Assembly (NCBI GenBank): GCA_017548245.1
Contig: JAFYMU010000003.1
Coordinates: forward strand, 1-7,481
DNA: 7,481 nt
From: Kiritimatiellia bacterium
GTDB lineage: Bacteria; Verrucomicrobiota; Kiritimatiellia; RFP12; DVOR01
Direction of reading: 5' to 3'
Made by a program: the position numbers and the translations under genes. Of this stretch, positions 1 to 7,379 are shown in pieces. A model generated the notes under the pieces. The model was not told where the DNA came from. It was given only the letters and a program-made list of their open reading frames with translations, and ran no database searches. The number at the start of each line of letters is the position of its first letter. Position 1 is the first letter of the stretch.

Positions 1-1388
1 AACGTCAAGCCCGAACCCGAGAGACCAGAAGCCAACGAACGATGCAAGGTCGCATTCGTCGCCGTTCCCGTCACCGTGGCATTGATGAAGAAGGAGCCCT
101 GGCAATCATCCGAGAGGTTGACCGTCGTACCATCAATGGAAGAACCCACAAAGGCAACTGCCTTAGTCAAACCCGACATCGTATAATTGCCATCCGCCAG
201 CGTTACCTCTTCACGAATCGTCGGATGGAGTTGCAACAGTTCCGAGGCCAACGTGTCAGGCGTTGCCGAGAGACCTGCGAATCGGGCTTCAATCGCATCA
301 CTCTTCACCGGCTTGTAGGTGCAGGTCTTTTCCGCAGAAATCAACTCGCCATTCACATAGAAACCGACGAAGTCACGCGGATAGGTTGCATCGGCCGTTG
401 CGGTCAATGTCACAAGGTCGCCTTCCTGAATGACGTTCGGTGAGATTGTAACCGAACCCACTCCGACCACCTTGCACGTGACCGTGAAGGTGTCTGCAAT
501 TTCATAGGGACCAAGATCGATTGACTGACCGAGCATACGCGGACGCCCCGCGAGGTCGGTATCGTACCACAAGGTATCGTAGTTGCCACCGAGCGCCGTG
601 TCACCCTTGTCCTTAATCAAATTCGTCGCCTTATTGACGTTGAGCGAATAATCCCCTGCGGCAACATCATTGAAGATATCCTCTTCAGCAACCGAAACGG
701 CATTTTCCACCTCCGAACCCAAGGCATTTGCCGAGTTCATCGGTGCGCCTTTGTAGAGGCCACGTTCGGCCACGTTGCCAAAATAGACCATATTCTGCGC
801 AGGCGAAGCCAACACACCCGCATTATCGCGCAATGCGGTGTTGCCCGTCACCGAGGTGTTCGCCACCGTCACACCGAAGAGCGCACCCATACCGCCGCCA
901 TAGGCACTCGAGGTGTTACCTTCCACGCGGCAGGAGAAGACCGAACCGCCATAAGCCGCCATACCAAAGAAGGCTGCGCTATTGCCCTTGTAAATCGAGG
1001 CCCGCGCATGGGTCTTGTACGAACCGCCACCAAAGGTTGCCGAACAATGTTGCACCGTCGTGCGAAGAATCGTACCCCCACGCACACCGCCGCCTTGGTC
1101 GGCCTTACCATTCTGAAGCACAAAGCCTTCCAACGTAATCGTATCGGAGAGGTCAACGCAACGTGTCGTATTACCACCATCAATGATGACGCCCCCATCC
1201 GTTTCTGCACGGAAGGTCAAGTGACGCGTTTCGGCGATTAAATTCGAGGGTTCATAGGTACCATTGGGCACCACAATCACATCGCCATCCTTGTGTTCGT
1301 TTGTCACAAGACTCTGCAAGGTCGCGGCAGAGAGCGAGGTGGCGCAAGCAAGCGTTGCGAAGAGGGCGAAGAACTGAATCGTTTTCAT
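1..1388 (-). CDS. Secreted parallel beta-helix protein with choice-of-anchor Q type signature (3' end missing)
   Basis: This reading frame is open from an ATG at 1388 to the window edge, giving 462 complete codons with no stop; the C-terminus lies outside. Residues 1-22 are a signal peptide (Lys3, hydrophobic stretch, cleavage near SLSA-A). Residues 23-200 read as a right-handed beta-helix (pectin-lyase-like or Pmp-like). Gly-Asn turns at 135-136, 157-158 and 182-183 and the matching position 113-114 are spaced 22, 22 and 25 residues, with GGG or GG turns between them. Residues 244-297 match the choice-of-anchor Q signature, with DLAGRPR at 278-284 and DLGPYE at 291-296. Residues 300-371 resemble a bacterial surface repeat (GSVTISP, then VTLTATA, then FVGFYVNGE). 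From about 376 a second beta-helix seems to begin (LADGNYTMSG parallels VVPNGTYEPSN near 40). AGGAGG lies 7 bases before the start. It is second in an operon, 20 bases after the 1364-aa gene. A surface or secreted adhesin-like or glycan-related role is inferred; no catalytic residues can be assigned. Confidence 0.85.
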   Translation of the reverse strand, partial: MKTIQFFALFATLACATSLSAATLQSLVTNEHKDGDVIVVPNGTYEPSNLIAETRHLTFRAETDGGVIIDGGNTTRCVDLSDTITLEGFVLQNGKADQGGGVRGGTILRTTVQHCSATFGGGSYKTHARASIYKGNSAAFFGMAAYGGSVFSCRVEGNTSSAYGGGMGALFGVTVANTSVTGNTALRDNAGVLASPAQNMVYFGNVAERGLYKGAPMNSANALGSEVENAVSVAEEDIFNDVAAGDYSLNVNKATNLIKDKGDTALGGNYDTLWYDTDLAGRPRMLGQSIDLGPYEIADTFTVTCKVVGVGSVTISPNVIQEGDLVTLTATADATYPRDFVGFYVNGELISAEKTCTYKPVKSDAIEARFAGLSATPDTLASELLQLHPTIREEVTLADGNYTMSGLTKAVAFVGSSIDGTTVNLSDDCQGSFFINATVTGTATNATLHRSLASGLSGSGLT

Positions 1389-1395
1389 AGTTTTT

Positions 1396-1401
1396 CCTCC
1401 T
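1396..1401 (-). promoter_or_regulatory. Strong ribosome binding site (AGGAGG) for the beta-helix gene
   Basis: Read on the minus strand this is AAAGGAGG followed by AAAAACT and ATG, a full-consensus Shine-Dalgarno core 7 bases from the start codon. It fixes the start at 1388. It sits inside the 20-base gap after the stop codon of the upstream gene, so both genes are probably translated from one mRNA. It is stronger than the AAGGTG that precedes the upstream gene, so the second product may be made in greater amount (inference). Confidence 0.85.
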
Positions 1402-1408
1402 TTCGCTC

Positions 1409-4400
1409 TTAATAACGCTTCTTGGCAAAGACTTGAAGCTTATTCAACTTCAAACGGACTTCACCACCCGTGGTGTTCGGATAACGCACACGCACATACT
1501 TCGAGATGGTCGAACCATTAAAGGTGACATTCAACGTCTCGCCCGCGCCCACCGTTCGCCCTGCCACGAGGGTCGTCCAGTTCTGCGCATCGGCCGAGAT
1601 TTCCACTACCAACGGCAAGGAGCCTTCGCCATTCTGCACAATGACACCAAAGATTTCAGCATCACCGGGCAATTGGACCATCACCCAAGGATCATCGGTC
1701 TGCGGTTGCGTCCAAACGCTATAGGTGCCAAAGGCGGCATTGTTAATCACACTCTTGGCATGGCAATAGGCCTGAGCCGACGCATGCAAATCGTCCTCCG
1801 AACCCGTCAGGTTCAAGTCGGGATAGGAACTCAAGGTCACCAACCCATCTGCCGACACCATCGGATAGTCATATGGTGCCACTTCTTCGGAGAGAATCGG
1901 ATACTCGGCATCCTGGAAGAGGTTGACATAGAGCGTGCACATTTCATTGAACGAGGCCAAGTTGCCGCTCTTGGAGGCATCCATCAACGCTTCCAAGCAG
2001 GTCGCCTTCACGCCCAACGGGTTACCATTGGCTTCGTAGACCGACTGCAACATCGTTTGATAGGTCGTGTAGGCCAACGAACCCGTCGCGTAGTAGCTAT
2101 TACCCCAGTTGACCAAGTTATTGAAACGGGGCGTGCCATAGCGTGCGTCCAACGCCGTTGCCACAAGCGAAATCATATTGGTATCGTTGAAGTAACCCGT
2201 CTGCGGATCAATCACATACTCAATGTAGTTGTAGGTCTCACGCGTCTTACGGTTCGAATCATGCATGCGGGCGTGCAACTGTTTAAAGGCCGCCAACGCG
2301 CCCAGCTCACCATACTGCGCCTTCAAAGGAGCCACGAGATTGTTGTTCAAGAGCGACCATCCCAACGACGGATAACGCCACATGCCATTGGTCACCGCCT
2401 CAGCCCACACCAACCAACGGTCGGCATCGTTCGGATAATTACGCTGAATGAAGTCGCGATAGTCCAAAATCGCCTGGTAACAGAGCGGTGCATAGGTCAC
2501 CGCGCGATGATACAAGGCCTCTACACCAGGGTCGGTCTCGCCATAGGCCAACGCACGCAGACGCGCCGACCACATCAAGTAGTAACCGATTAACGTGCGT
2601 GGGTCATCCCACATGTCATCGTAGTATTCAAAGGTGTAGTAACTATAGTTTTTCCACAAGGGGAAGTGGCTACCGGTCGGCGAACCCACATTGGAGTCAA
2701 TTTCCCAGATGGTGCCATCAAAGGAACGATGTGTTGCCGCGCAGTGGCCCGGTTGGCCACCCGTGACCGAACGGCGTCCCGTCGCGATGGCTGCAAGCAT
2801 ACCATAGTGCGAGATACCACCGCACACCGCGCCAATCTCACGCCCCAATGCCGTGTTGGGCACCACCGACGTGTCCCATGCCTTAAAGTAGTCGCTCCCA
2901 AAGATGGAGTCGCCAAAGAAGTTCTTCAAGAGGTAACTCGACTGCCACGCGGTACCATTGATTTGATCCACACGCGTACTACCGGTCGTCACTGCATGGC
3001 GCACATCCAAGACGTGACACGCCTGCGGGTTCAACGCCAAACGCATCTGTGCCGCCGACTGCGTAAAGAAGTCGCCGTGCATCACACCGCGGTCCAACTG
3101 TTCACGATAGACCCAGTGTGTCTGCCCCAAGTTACCATTTTCAATCGGCGCCGCATTGAGCGCCCCCACCGTTGCCATACGGCGAATCAAGGGGTCGTAA
3201 CCCTCCTGCCCTGCGTCCGCCGCCATCTTACCGCGACGTGTTTCAGGATAGGTCGCCGTATAAATCTTATCCACGCGCCACAAAAGTGCCAAACGGTGCA
3301 GCAAATCCCCAGGCTGACCACGCGAACCGCCGGCACGCGTTCCCACTTCATTACCGCAAGGACCCGAAATCAAGAGATCCGTCAACCAAGCGCGATCCTT
3401 CATGACTGCATTCAGGACATCTACGCCATCCTGATCCATTGCCGCCACTTCAGAGAGTTTACCGACATAACCCTTTTCAGATTCATATTCGTAGAAGAGC
3501 ATCGCACGCGTCAATGCCGTAATGTAGTCTTCGTCGCGCGTATCGCCTGTCAACAACGCCTCAACGGCATTCGCCACCGCGGCGCCATCTTGCGTTTGGG
3601 CTGGCATCTTGGCATCCACAATCTTGCGTTGCTCATCCAAGACGCTCGAGAGCTCCATCGTTGCATCGTCAATCACAATCTGCGTTGCATTCGGAGCAGT
3701 TGCCGCTGTCGCTGTCTGCACGGGATTCACCGTAAACTTACCCGACGAAAGGCCTGTCTTAAGACCTTCAATCACGATTGCGACATCGTTGTACTTCGGC
3801 TTATCGCTCCCACTCCAATCCTTTTCGTGCAAGGGGAAGGTCTTGTTCGTATCCTCTGGCCAATAGAAGGTCGCGCTCAACACCTTCCCACCCTTCGAAA
3901 GGCCTACTTTGAAGTTCTCAACCTTAAAGGAGGCCATGTCGTCGCGATTGGTCGGTGCACGATTTGTTGCCGCGGTACCATCAAAGAGCAACGTGCCCTT
4001 CGTCGGATCATCCAGATTTGCCGTTCCCTTATAAATCTTAATCGATTCAATCGTCAATGCTGCACCATCCGTCACCTCCATCTTGAGGTTGTACCACCCC
4101 TTATCGCGGAGATAGAAGTCGTTGCCATAACGCATGACCCACTTAAAACCCTGTTCGCCACTGAACGAGAGGGCATCTTGTTTGACAATGGTCTCAGCAG
4201 AAATGGTGCCTGCGTTATCGGCACCCGTGACCGCCAAAGGCTGGGTCAAGTTATGGGAGGTCCAACCGAAACCGAGCGTTACTGGTCCCTTGCCCGTCAA
4301 CATTCGCAAACGGCCACGTGCACCTTCACCCCAGAAGGAGGCTGGATTCACCGCGATTGCGCGACGTGCATAGACCTCGGCAGTCGTGTAATCCCGACCA

Positions 4401-5503
4401 TCCTTATTCTTCTTATTGTCTTCAATGGTCTTGTAGAGGTTAAAACCGCAGAGCAAAGCCTGCTGATATTCATTGTCCGAATACTTAATCAAACGCGTAT
4501 TATCAACCAAATCCGCCAAGGATGCCTTAAGCGCCTCTTCCTTCAACGTGATGTCTTCGCGATACTTTTCTGCAGTACTAAACAGATTATTGTTTTTGAT
4601 ACGACGCGTGGCACCCGAAACGTCCTCGGGGTCCCATGCCGCAATCTGGTCAAAATCAACCTTGCGTGCCACCGTGCTATTCAACAGGGGCAAACTGTAG
4701 ACATTGTCTTCAAGTTCAATTAAAGCATCCGCCAAGAGGGCTGCTTTGTAGATATTCAGCGTAAGGGTGCGACCGCCTTCATCTTGGATTACCCCATCAA
4801 CCACACGCATCCCCATATCGCCACGCCCTGCCGCCGTTGCAAAGGTCTCCTCCGTCACCTCATCAATTGCTTTCTTCTTGGTCAGATAGGCTTCATAATT
4901 GGTTGCCAACTTCGTCACCAACGTCTGCAAGGCGGTTTGGCTCATATATTCTACGCCACGCTCCAGGGCAAAGAGCTTTCCTTCGCCATCATAAAGTGCA
5001 ATCGCAGGCCACACATGGGCGCGCGAAGACGCGCTCGGCATCGGATGCAAGGTGCCAGCATAGGCATTCTCACGCGAACGCGCCGAGACGTTCACCCCCT
5101 GGTAATCGCCATCAGGGATGATGTAATCGGTCTCGGGCCAATCGTAAACCGTTGTCACGAAGGCTTCACCAATGCCCTTGCGCCACTCCAAGAGTAGACG
5201 GCTGCCACGTTCGCACCAGTCCCACCCCGTGAAGAGCACGGCCATATACTTCTTTTTATTGTTTTGCTCCGTACTAGCAATCGCCGCCTTCATCGCTTCC
5301 AAGGTCATCAAATCGGATAAGGCGGGTGGCGTTTCAATGTAACGCTTCGTGGCGACCTCTTCAGGGGTCGTGCTCACAGGCCATGCACCACGCGTCGCAG
5401 TATACGAGTAACGCGACGAAGCATCATCTGCCTGCAACGTCATTGTAGCGACCAAGCCAACAAACGCGAACAAGAGTCCACGCGTCATGTACGAGTTTTT
5501 CAT
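1409..5503 (-). CDS. Large secreted multidomain protein: degenerate thioredoxin-like, transglutaminase-like and F5/8 type C (discoidin) domains
   Basis: Predicted 1364-aa exported protein of unknown function. Residues 1-25 form a signal peptide (MTRGLLFAFVGLVATMTLQA, cleaved before DD). Residues 85-200 resemble a thioredoxin fold: strand YMAVLFTGWDWC with Cys97, but Gly100 where the second cysteine of CxxC would be, and WPAIALYDGEGK with a candidate cis-Pro166. Residues 340-402 are TPR-like helices. Residues 405-592 are beta-rich, followed by an Ala/Thr/Pro linker (594-608) and a helical region (610-780). Residues 885-945 look like a transglutaminase/cysteine-protease-like core with Cys894 (GAVCGGISHYG), His920 (GGQPGHCA) and Asp936 (WEIDSNVG). 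Residues 985-1200 are mostly helical. Residues 1220-1362 fit an F5/8 type C carbohydrate- or surface-binding domain (VMVQLPGDAEIFGVIVQ, VEISADAQNWTTL, SKYVRVRYPN). The start at 5503 has AAGGTG 5 bases upstream, whereas Met6 has no such site. It is first in an operon with the beta-helix gene. A role in binding and processing proteins or glycoproteins outside the cytoplasm is inferred only. Confidence 0.9.
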   Translation of the reverse strand: MKNSYMTRGLLFAFVGLVATMTLQADDASSRYSYTATRGAWPVSTTPEEVATKRYIETPPALSDLMTLEAMKAAIASTEQNNKKKYMAVLFTGWDWCERGSRLLLEWRKGIGEAFVTTVYDWPETDYIIPDGDYQGVNVSARSRENAYAGTLHPMPSASSRAHVWPAIALYDGEGKLFALERGVEYMSQTALQTLVTKLATNYEAYLTKKKAIDEVTEETFATAAGRGDMGMRVVDGVIQDEGGRTLTLNIYKAALLADALIELEDNVYSLPLLNSTVARKVDFDQIAAWDPEDVSGATRRIKNNNLFSTAEKYREDITLKEEALKASLADLVDNTRLIKYSDNEYQQALLCGFNLYKTIEDNKKNKDGRDYTTAEVYARRAIAVNPASFWGEGARGRLRMLTGKGPVTLGFGWTSHNLTQPLAVTGADNAGTISAETIVKQDALSFSGEQGFKWVMRYGNDFYLRDKGWYNLKMEVTDGAALTIESIKIYKGTANLDDPTKGTLLFDGTAATNRAPTNRDDMASFKVENFKVGLSKGGKVLSATFYWPEDTNKTFPLHEKDWSGSDKPKYNDVAIVIEGLKTGLSSGKFTVNPVQTATAATAPNATQIVIDDATMELSSVLDEQRKIVDAKMPAQTQDGAAVANAVEALLTGDTRDEDYITALTRAMLFYEYESEKGYVGKLSEVAAMDQDGVDVLNAVMKDRAWLTDLLISGPCGNEVGTRAGGSRGQPGDLLHRLALLWRVDKIYTATYPETRRGKMAADAGQEGYDPLIRRMATVGALNAAPIENGNLGQTHWVYREQLDRGVMHGDFFTQSAAQMRLALNPQACHVLDVRHAVTTGSTRVDQINGTAWQSSYLLKNFFGDSIFGSDYFKAWDTSVVPNTALGREIGAVCGGISHYGMLAAIATGRRSVTGGQPGHCAATHRSFDGTIWEIDSNVGSPTGSHFPLWKNYSYYTFEYYDDMWDDPRTLIGYYLMWSARLRALAYGETDPGVEALYHRAVTYAPLCYQAILDYRDFIQRNYPNDADRWLVWAEAVTNGMWRYPSLGWSLLNNNLVAPLKAQYGELGALAAFKQLHARMHDSNRKTRETYNYIEYVIDPQTGYFNDTNMISLVATALDARYGTPRFNNLVNWGNSYYATGSLAYTTYQTMLQSVYEANGNPLGVKATCLEALMDASKSGNLASFNEMCTLYVNLFQDAEYPILSEEVAPYDYPMVSADGLVTLSSYPDLNLTGSEDDLHASAQAYCHAKSVINNAAFGTYSVWTQPQTDDPWVMVQLPGDAEIFGVIVQNGEGSLPLVVEISADAQNWTTLVAGRTVGAGETLNVTFNGSTISKYVRVRYPNTTGGEVRLKLNKLQVFAKKRY

Positions 5504-5560
5504 TTTTGCACCTTTTTTATAGCCGTTATTTCACATTGGAATACACGCGCCATTGAATCT

Positions 5561-5590
5561 AATTTACCTCTTTTCGAGAAATCGCCGCAA
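5561..5590 (-). promoter_or_regulatory. Possible sigma-70 type promoter for the two-gene secreted-protein operon
   Basis: Reading the minus strand, TTGCGG (5590-5585) and TAAATT (5566-5561) are separated by 18 bases and would start a transcript roughly 50 bases before the ATG at 5503. The boxes match TTGACA and TATAAT only partly. The gap 5504-5682 between terminator and start codon must hold a promoter if the upstream terminator works, but other AT-rich placements are possible. I see no clear operator here. Confidence 0.3.
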
Positions 5591-5682
5591 CTTGTTTTTA
5601 GACAAACCCACGCTTTTCAAGCTTTTAACTACTCTAGTAAGCACCCCCACTTCCAAAACTGCGCAAACCCCTTTTGAGGGCA

Positions 5683-5726
5683 ATAAAAAACGCTTCCCCT
5701 ACCCACTTTAGGGCAAGAGAAGCGTT
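5683..5726 (-). terminator. Rho-independent terminator of the Na+/phosphate cotransporter gene
   Basis: On the minus strand the arms AACGCTTC (5726-5719) and GAAGCGTT (5696-5689) pair perfectly over 8 bp. An inner CCC/GGG pairing is possible within the loop (CCCTAAAGTGGG). The second arm runs straight into TTTTTTATTG. It lies about 20 bases after the cotransporter stop codon at 5746 and separates that gene from the secreted-protein operon. Confidence 0.85.
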
Positions 5727-5745
5727 GTTCAAACGGATGCCGTCC

Positions 5746-7221
5746 TTAGGCAAACAGCTTGTAGATGCCGAGCGAAACTAAGGGCAAGACAAAGAAGACG
5801 CCAACGATGTAGAGCAGCGCCATCGAACGTTTTTCGGAGGCCAACTTGGCCAAGCTGGAGGCACAGACCAACGGAATGCGACGCAACAACGGGATACCAT
5901 AGATGATAACCACGCCCAAGGCGTTAAAGAGCAGGTGGATTAAGGCAATCTGCAACGCCAAATCCGCGCCATCGCCCGTAATCGCCATTGCCGCCAAGAG
6001 CGCCGTCACGCACGTACCGATGTTCGCACCAAGGGTGAACGGAAAGACGCGCTTCAACGTCATGAGTCCTGCACCCGCCAACGGCACAATCAAGGAGGTC
6101 GTGGTGGAACTGCTCTGCACCAACACCGTAATCAAGAGGCCGCTTCCAATTGCCGCCAAGGCATTCTTACCCACGGCCGCATGGAAGACCTTTTCTGCCT
6201 TACCTGTGAGCAACATGCGCAAGAGTTTGCCCAAGAGCAAGATACTGATGAAGATTAAGGCCAAACCAAAGAGCACAAAGAGACCTTCTGCCACCCACGT
6301 CGGGCCAGGAATCCATTGGAAGACCCCATGCGTCACCTTCACCACAGGCTTGGTGATTGCGCCAATCGCATTAAACGCACCCAAATCCACGCCACTATTC
6401 CCATAAATCGTACCCGTCATCCACTGCGAGAGGCGATGCATCACACCAAACATCATCTCTAAGGGGAGGAAGATCAGGACCGCGGTGATGTTGAAGAAGT
6501 CATGAATCGTAGCCGCGGCAAAGGCGCGACGAAATTCACGGCGATGGCCAATGTGGCCCAACGAGACCAAGGTGTTCGTCACCGACGTGCCCACATTTGC
6601 ACCCATCACCATTGGAATAGCCGTTTCAATGGGCAATCCTGCCGCACAAAGTGCCACCAAGATGGAGGTCGTCGTGGAACTACTTTGGATAATCGCCGTT
6701 GCGAAGGCACCCATAATCAGTCCCATGAAGGGATTTGTTGCGAAGGCAAAGAGTTCGCGCGCCGCATCTGCGCCACCAAAGAGGGCGTTAAAGCCCGAAC
6801 CCAATGCCGAAACCGCCACCAACAGCAGGTAGACAAAGATGCCGGCGGAGACCCACGCCATTGCAGGACGTTCGGCAAGCACCTTGAAGCAACGTGTCAG
6901 CAGGCCTTCCTTCGCCACCTTGACAGGCTCAGGACGCGGCAAGTTCTCTGGCAACTTGGCACCACGTAAGCGTTCTTCCAAGGCTTGAACCGTGGCCAAG
7001 AGCCCCTCTTTCAAACCATCTAAGACATCTTCACGATAGGAGTGTTCGGGATTGACCACGAGATGAATCAACTCATCTTCTAACTCCGAACGTTCCTTTA
7101 ACAAAGCACGCAACCGCGTACCCATCTCCTCAGAAGAGAGCGCCGTCTCTTGTTTTAAGGCATGAATCTCGTCACGCAACTGCAATAAGCGGTGTTCGAG
7201 TGTGAATTGTCTATCGTCCAT
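5746..7221 (-). CDS. Na+/phosphate cotransporter family protein (NptA/SLC34-type, two Na_Pi_cotrans repeats)
   Basis: Inner-membrane sodium-coupled phosphate importer by family; direction and substrate are not tested here. The core is a duplicated unit with diagnostic motifs: QSSSTTTS at 179-186 and 369-376, GANVGT at 207-212 and GANIGT at 398-403, HDFFN at 240-244 and HLLFN at 429-433. Motif spacing is almost the same in both halves (28 and 29 residues from Q to G), as expected for this fold. Hydrophobic segments lie near 121-142, 160-190, 196-220, 243-262, 311-336, 353-390, 391-412, 421-445 and 467-490. Residues 1-95 are soluble, charged and helical (coiled-coil-like, LLQLRDEIHALKQE). E. 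coli YjbB carries a C-terminal PhoU-like domain; this protein stops right after the last membrane segment, so the soluble part is at the N-terminus instead. AAAGGA lies 7 bases before the ATG at 7221. The gene has its own terminator and a Pho-box-like promoter, consistent with a phosphate-uptake role. Confidence 0.93.
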   Translation of the reverse strand: MDDRQFTLEHRLLQLRDEIHALKQETALSSEEMGTRLRALLKERSELEDELIHLVVNPEHSYREDVLDGLKEGLLATVQALEERLRGAKLPENLPRPEPVKVAKEGLLTRCFKVLAERPAMAWVSAGIFVYLLLVAVSALGSGFNALFGGADAARELFAFATNPFMGLIMGAFATAIIQSSSTTTSILVALCAAGLPIETAIPMVMGANVGTSVTNTLVSLGHIGHRREFRRAFAAATIHDFFNITAVLIFLPLEMMFGVMHRLSQWMTGTIYGNSGVDLGAFNAIGAITKPVVKVTHGVFQWIPGPTWVAEGLFVLFGLALIFISILLLGKLLRMLLTGKAEKVFHAAVGKNALAAIGSGLLITVLVQSSSTTTSLIVPLAGAGLMTLKRVFPFTLGANIGTCVTALLAAMAITGDGADLALQIALIHLLFNALGVVIIYGIPLLRRIPLVCASSLAKLASEKRSMALLYIVGVFFVLPLVSLGIYKLFA

Positions 7222-7248
7222 TTCGTTTTCCTTTAATTGATGACCCCT

Positions 7249-7254
7249 ATTAAA
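7249..7254 (-). promoter_or_regulatory. Candidate -10 box (TTTAAT) of the Na+/phosphate cotransporter promoter
   Basis: The minus-strand hexamer TTTAAT matches TATAAT at five of six positions. It begins 8 bases downstream of the last direct repeat of the Pho-box-like element, where the repeats would take the place of a -35 box, as in known Pho promoters. The transcript would start near 7242, about 20 bases before the start codon, leaving room for the AAAGGA ribosome binding site at 7229-7234. Confidence 0.55.
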
Positions 7255-7262
7255 CCATCCAA

Positions 7263-7291
7263 TTGTTAGGAAACTGTTAGGGCTTTGTTAG
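7263..7291 (-). promoter_or_regulatory. Pho-box-like operator: three 7-base direct repeats with 11-base period
   Basis: On the plus strand the units are TTGTTAG (7263-7269), CTGTTAG (7274-7280) and TTGTTAG (7285-7291), separated by 4-base spacers GAAA and GGCT. On the minus strand they read CTAACAA, CTAACAG and CTAACAA. Tandem 7-base units with a period of 11 are the known layout of PhoB boxes (CTGTCAT type); TTAACA-like hexamers with 5-base spacers are the layout of Bacillus PhoP boxes. The element lies directly upstream of the -10 candidate of a phosphate transporter. Binding by a PhoB/PhoP-type response regulator under phosphate limitation is inferred; no regulator gene is in the window. 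Confidence 0.7.
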
Positions 7292-7323
7292 ATTTTAAAT
7301 GACACCACCCACCTCGCCTCCCC

Positions 7324-7361
7324 AAAAACAAAAAGACGACAACCCGAAGATTGTCGTCTTT
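7324..7361 (-). terminator. Rho-independent terminator of uppS, with UUCG loop
   Basis: The minus strand has an 11-bp perfect stem, AAAGACGACAA (7361-7351) with TTGTCGTCTTT (7342-7332), extended by a T-G wobble and a C-G pair that close a TTCG tetraloop (7348-7345). The stem is followed by TTTTTGTTTTT. It lies 18 bases after the uppS stop codon and before the cotransporter promoter, so the cotransporter is transcribed separately. The plus-strand direction lacks a comparable T tract. Confidence 0.92.
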
Positions 7362-7379
7362 CCTGTTATTCACCAACGC

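Noticed and set aside
42..443. Plus-strand frame of 133 codons, and other short frames in both directions across 1-1388
   Set aside because: The minus-strand frame from 1388 to the edge has a signal peptide, a strong ribosome binding site, beta-helix periodicity and a choice-of-anchor Q type signature; the others are shadows of it.
1433..2593. A 386-codon open frame on the plus strand
   Set aside because: It is antisense to the helical and discoidin parts of the large secreted protein, its composition is shadow-like (very rich in Arg, His, Ile), and no motif could be recognised.
2666..4723. A 685-codon open frame on the plus strand, antisense to the 1364-aa gene
   Set aside because: It lies wholly inside a minus-strand gene with recognisable domains, its translation is rich in Arg, His, Cys and Ile with no domain or signal peptide, and it fits a shadow frame left open by the codon bias of the real gene.
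5568..5583. A short inverted repeat TTTC-GA-GAAA in the gap upstream of the large secreted protein gene
   Set aside because: It has four-base AT-rich arms only, which is expected by chance in such a region; too weak to call an operator.
5666..5682. A small second hairpin (CCCT/AGGG on the minus strand) just after the cotransporter terminator
   Set aside because: The stem is only 4 bp with no good T tract after it, and the preceding hairpin already explains termination.
5903..6406. Plus-strand frame of 167 codons, and further plus-strand frames at 6502-6969
   Set aside because: They overlap the clearly recognisable Na+/phosphate cotransporter core in antisense and show no protein-family features.
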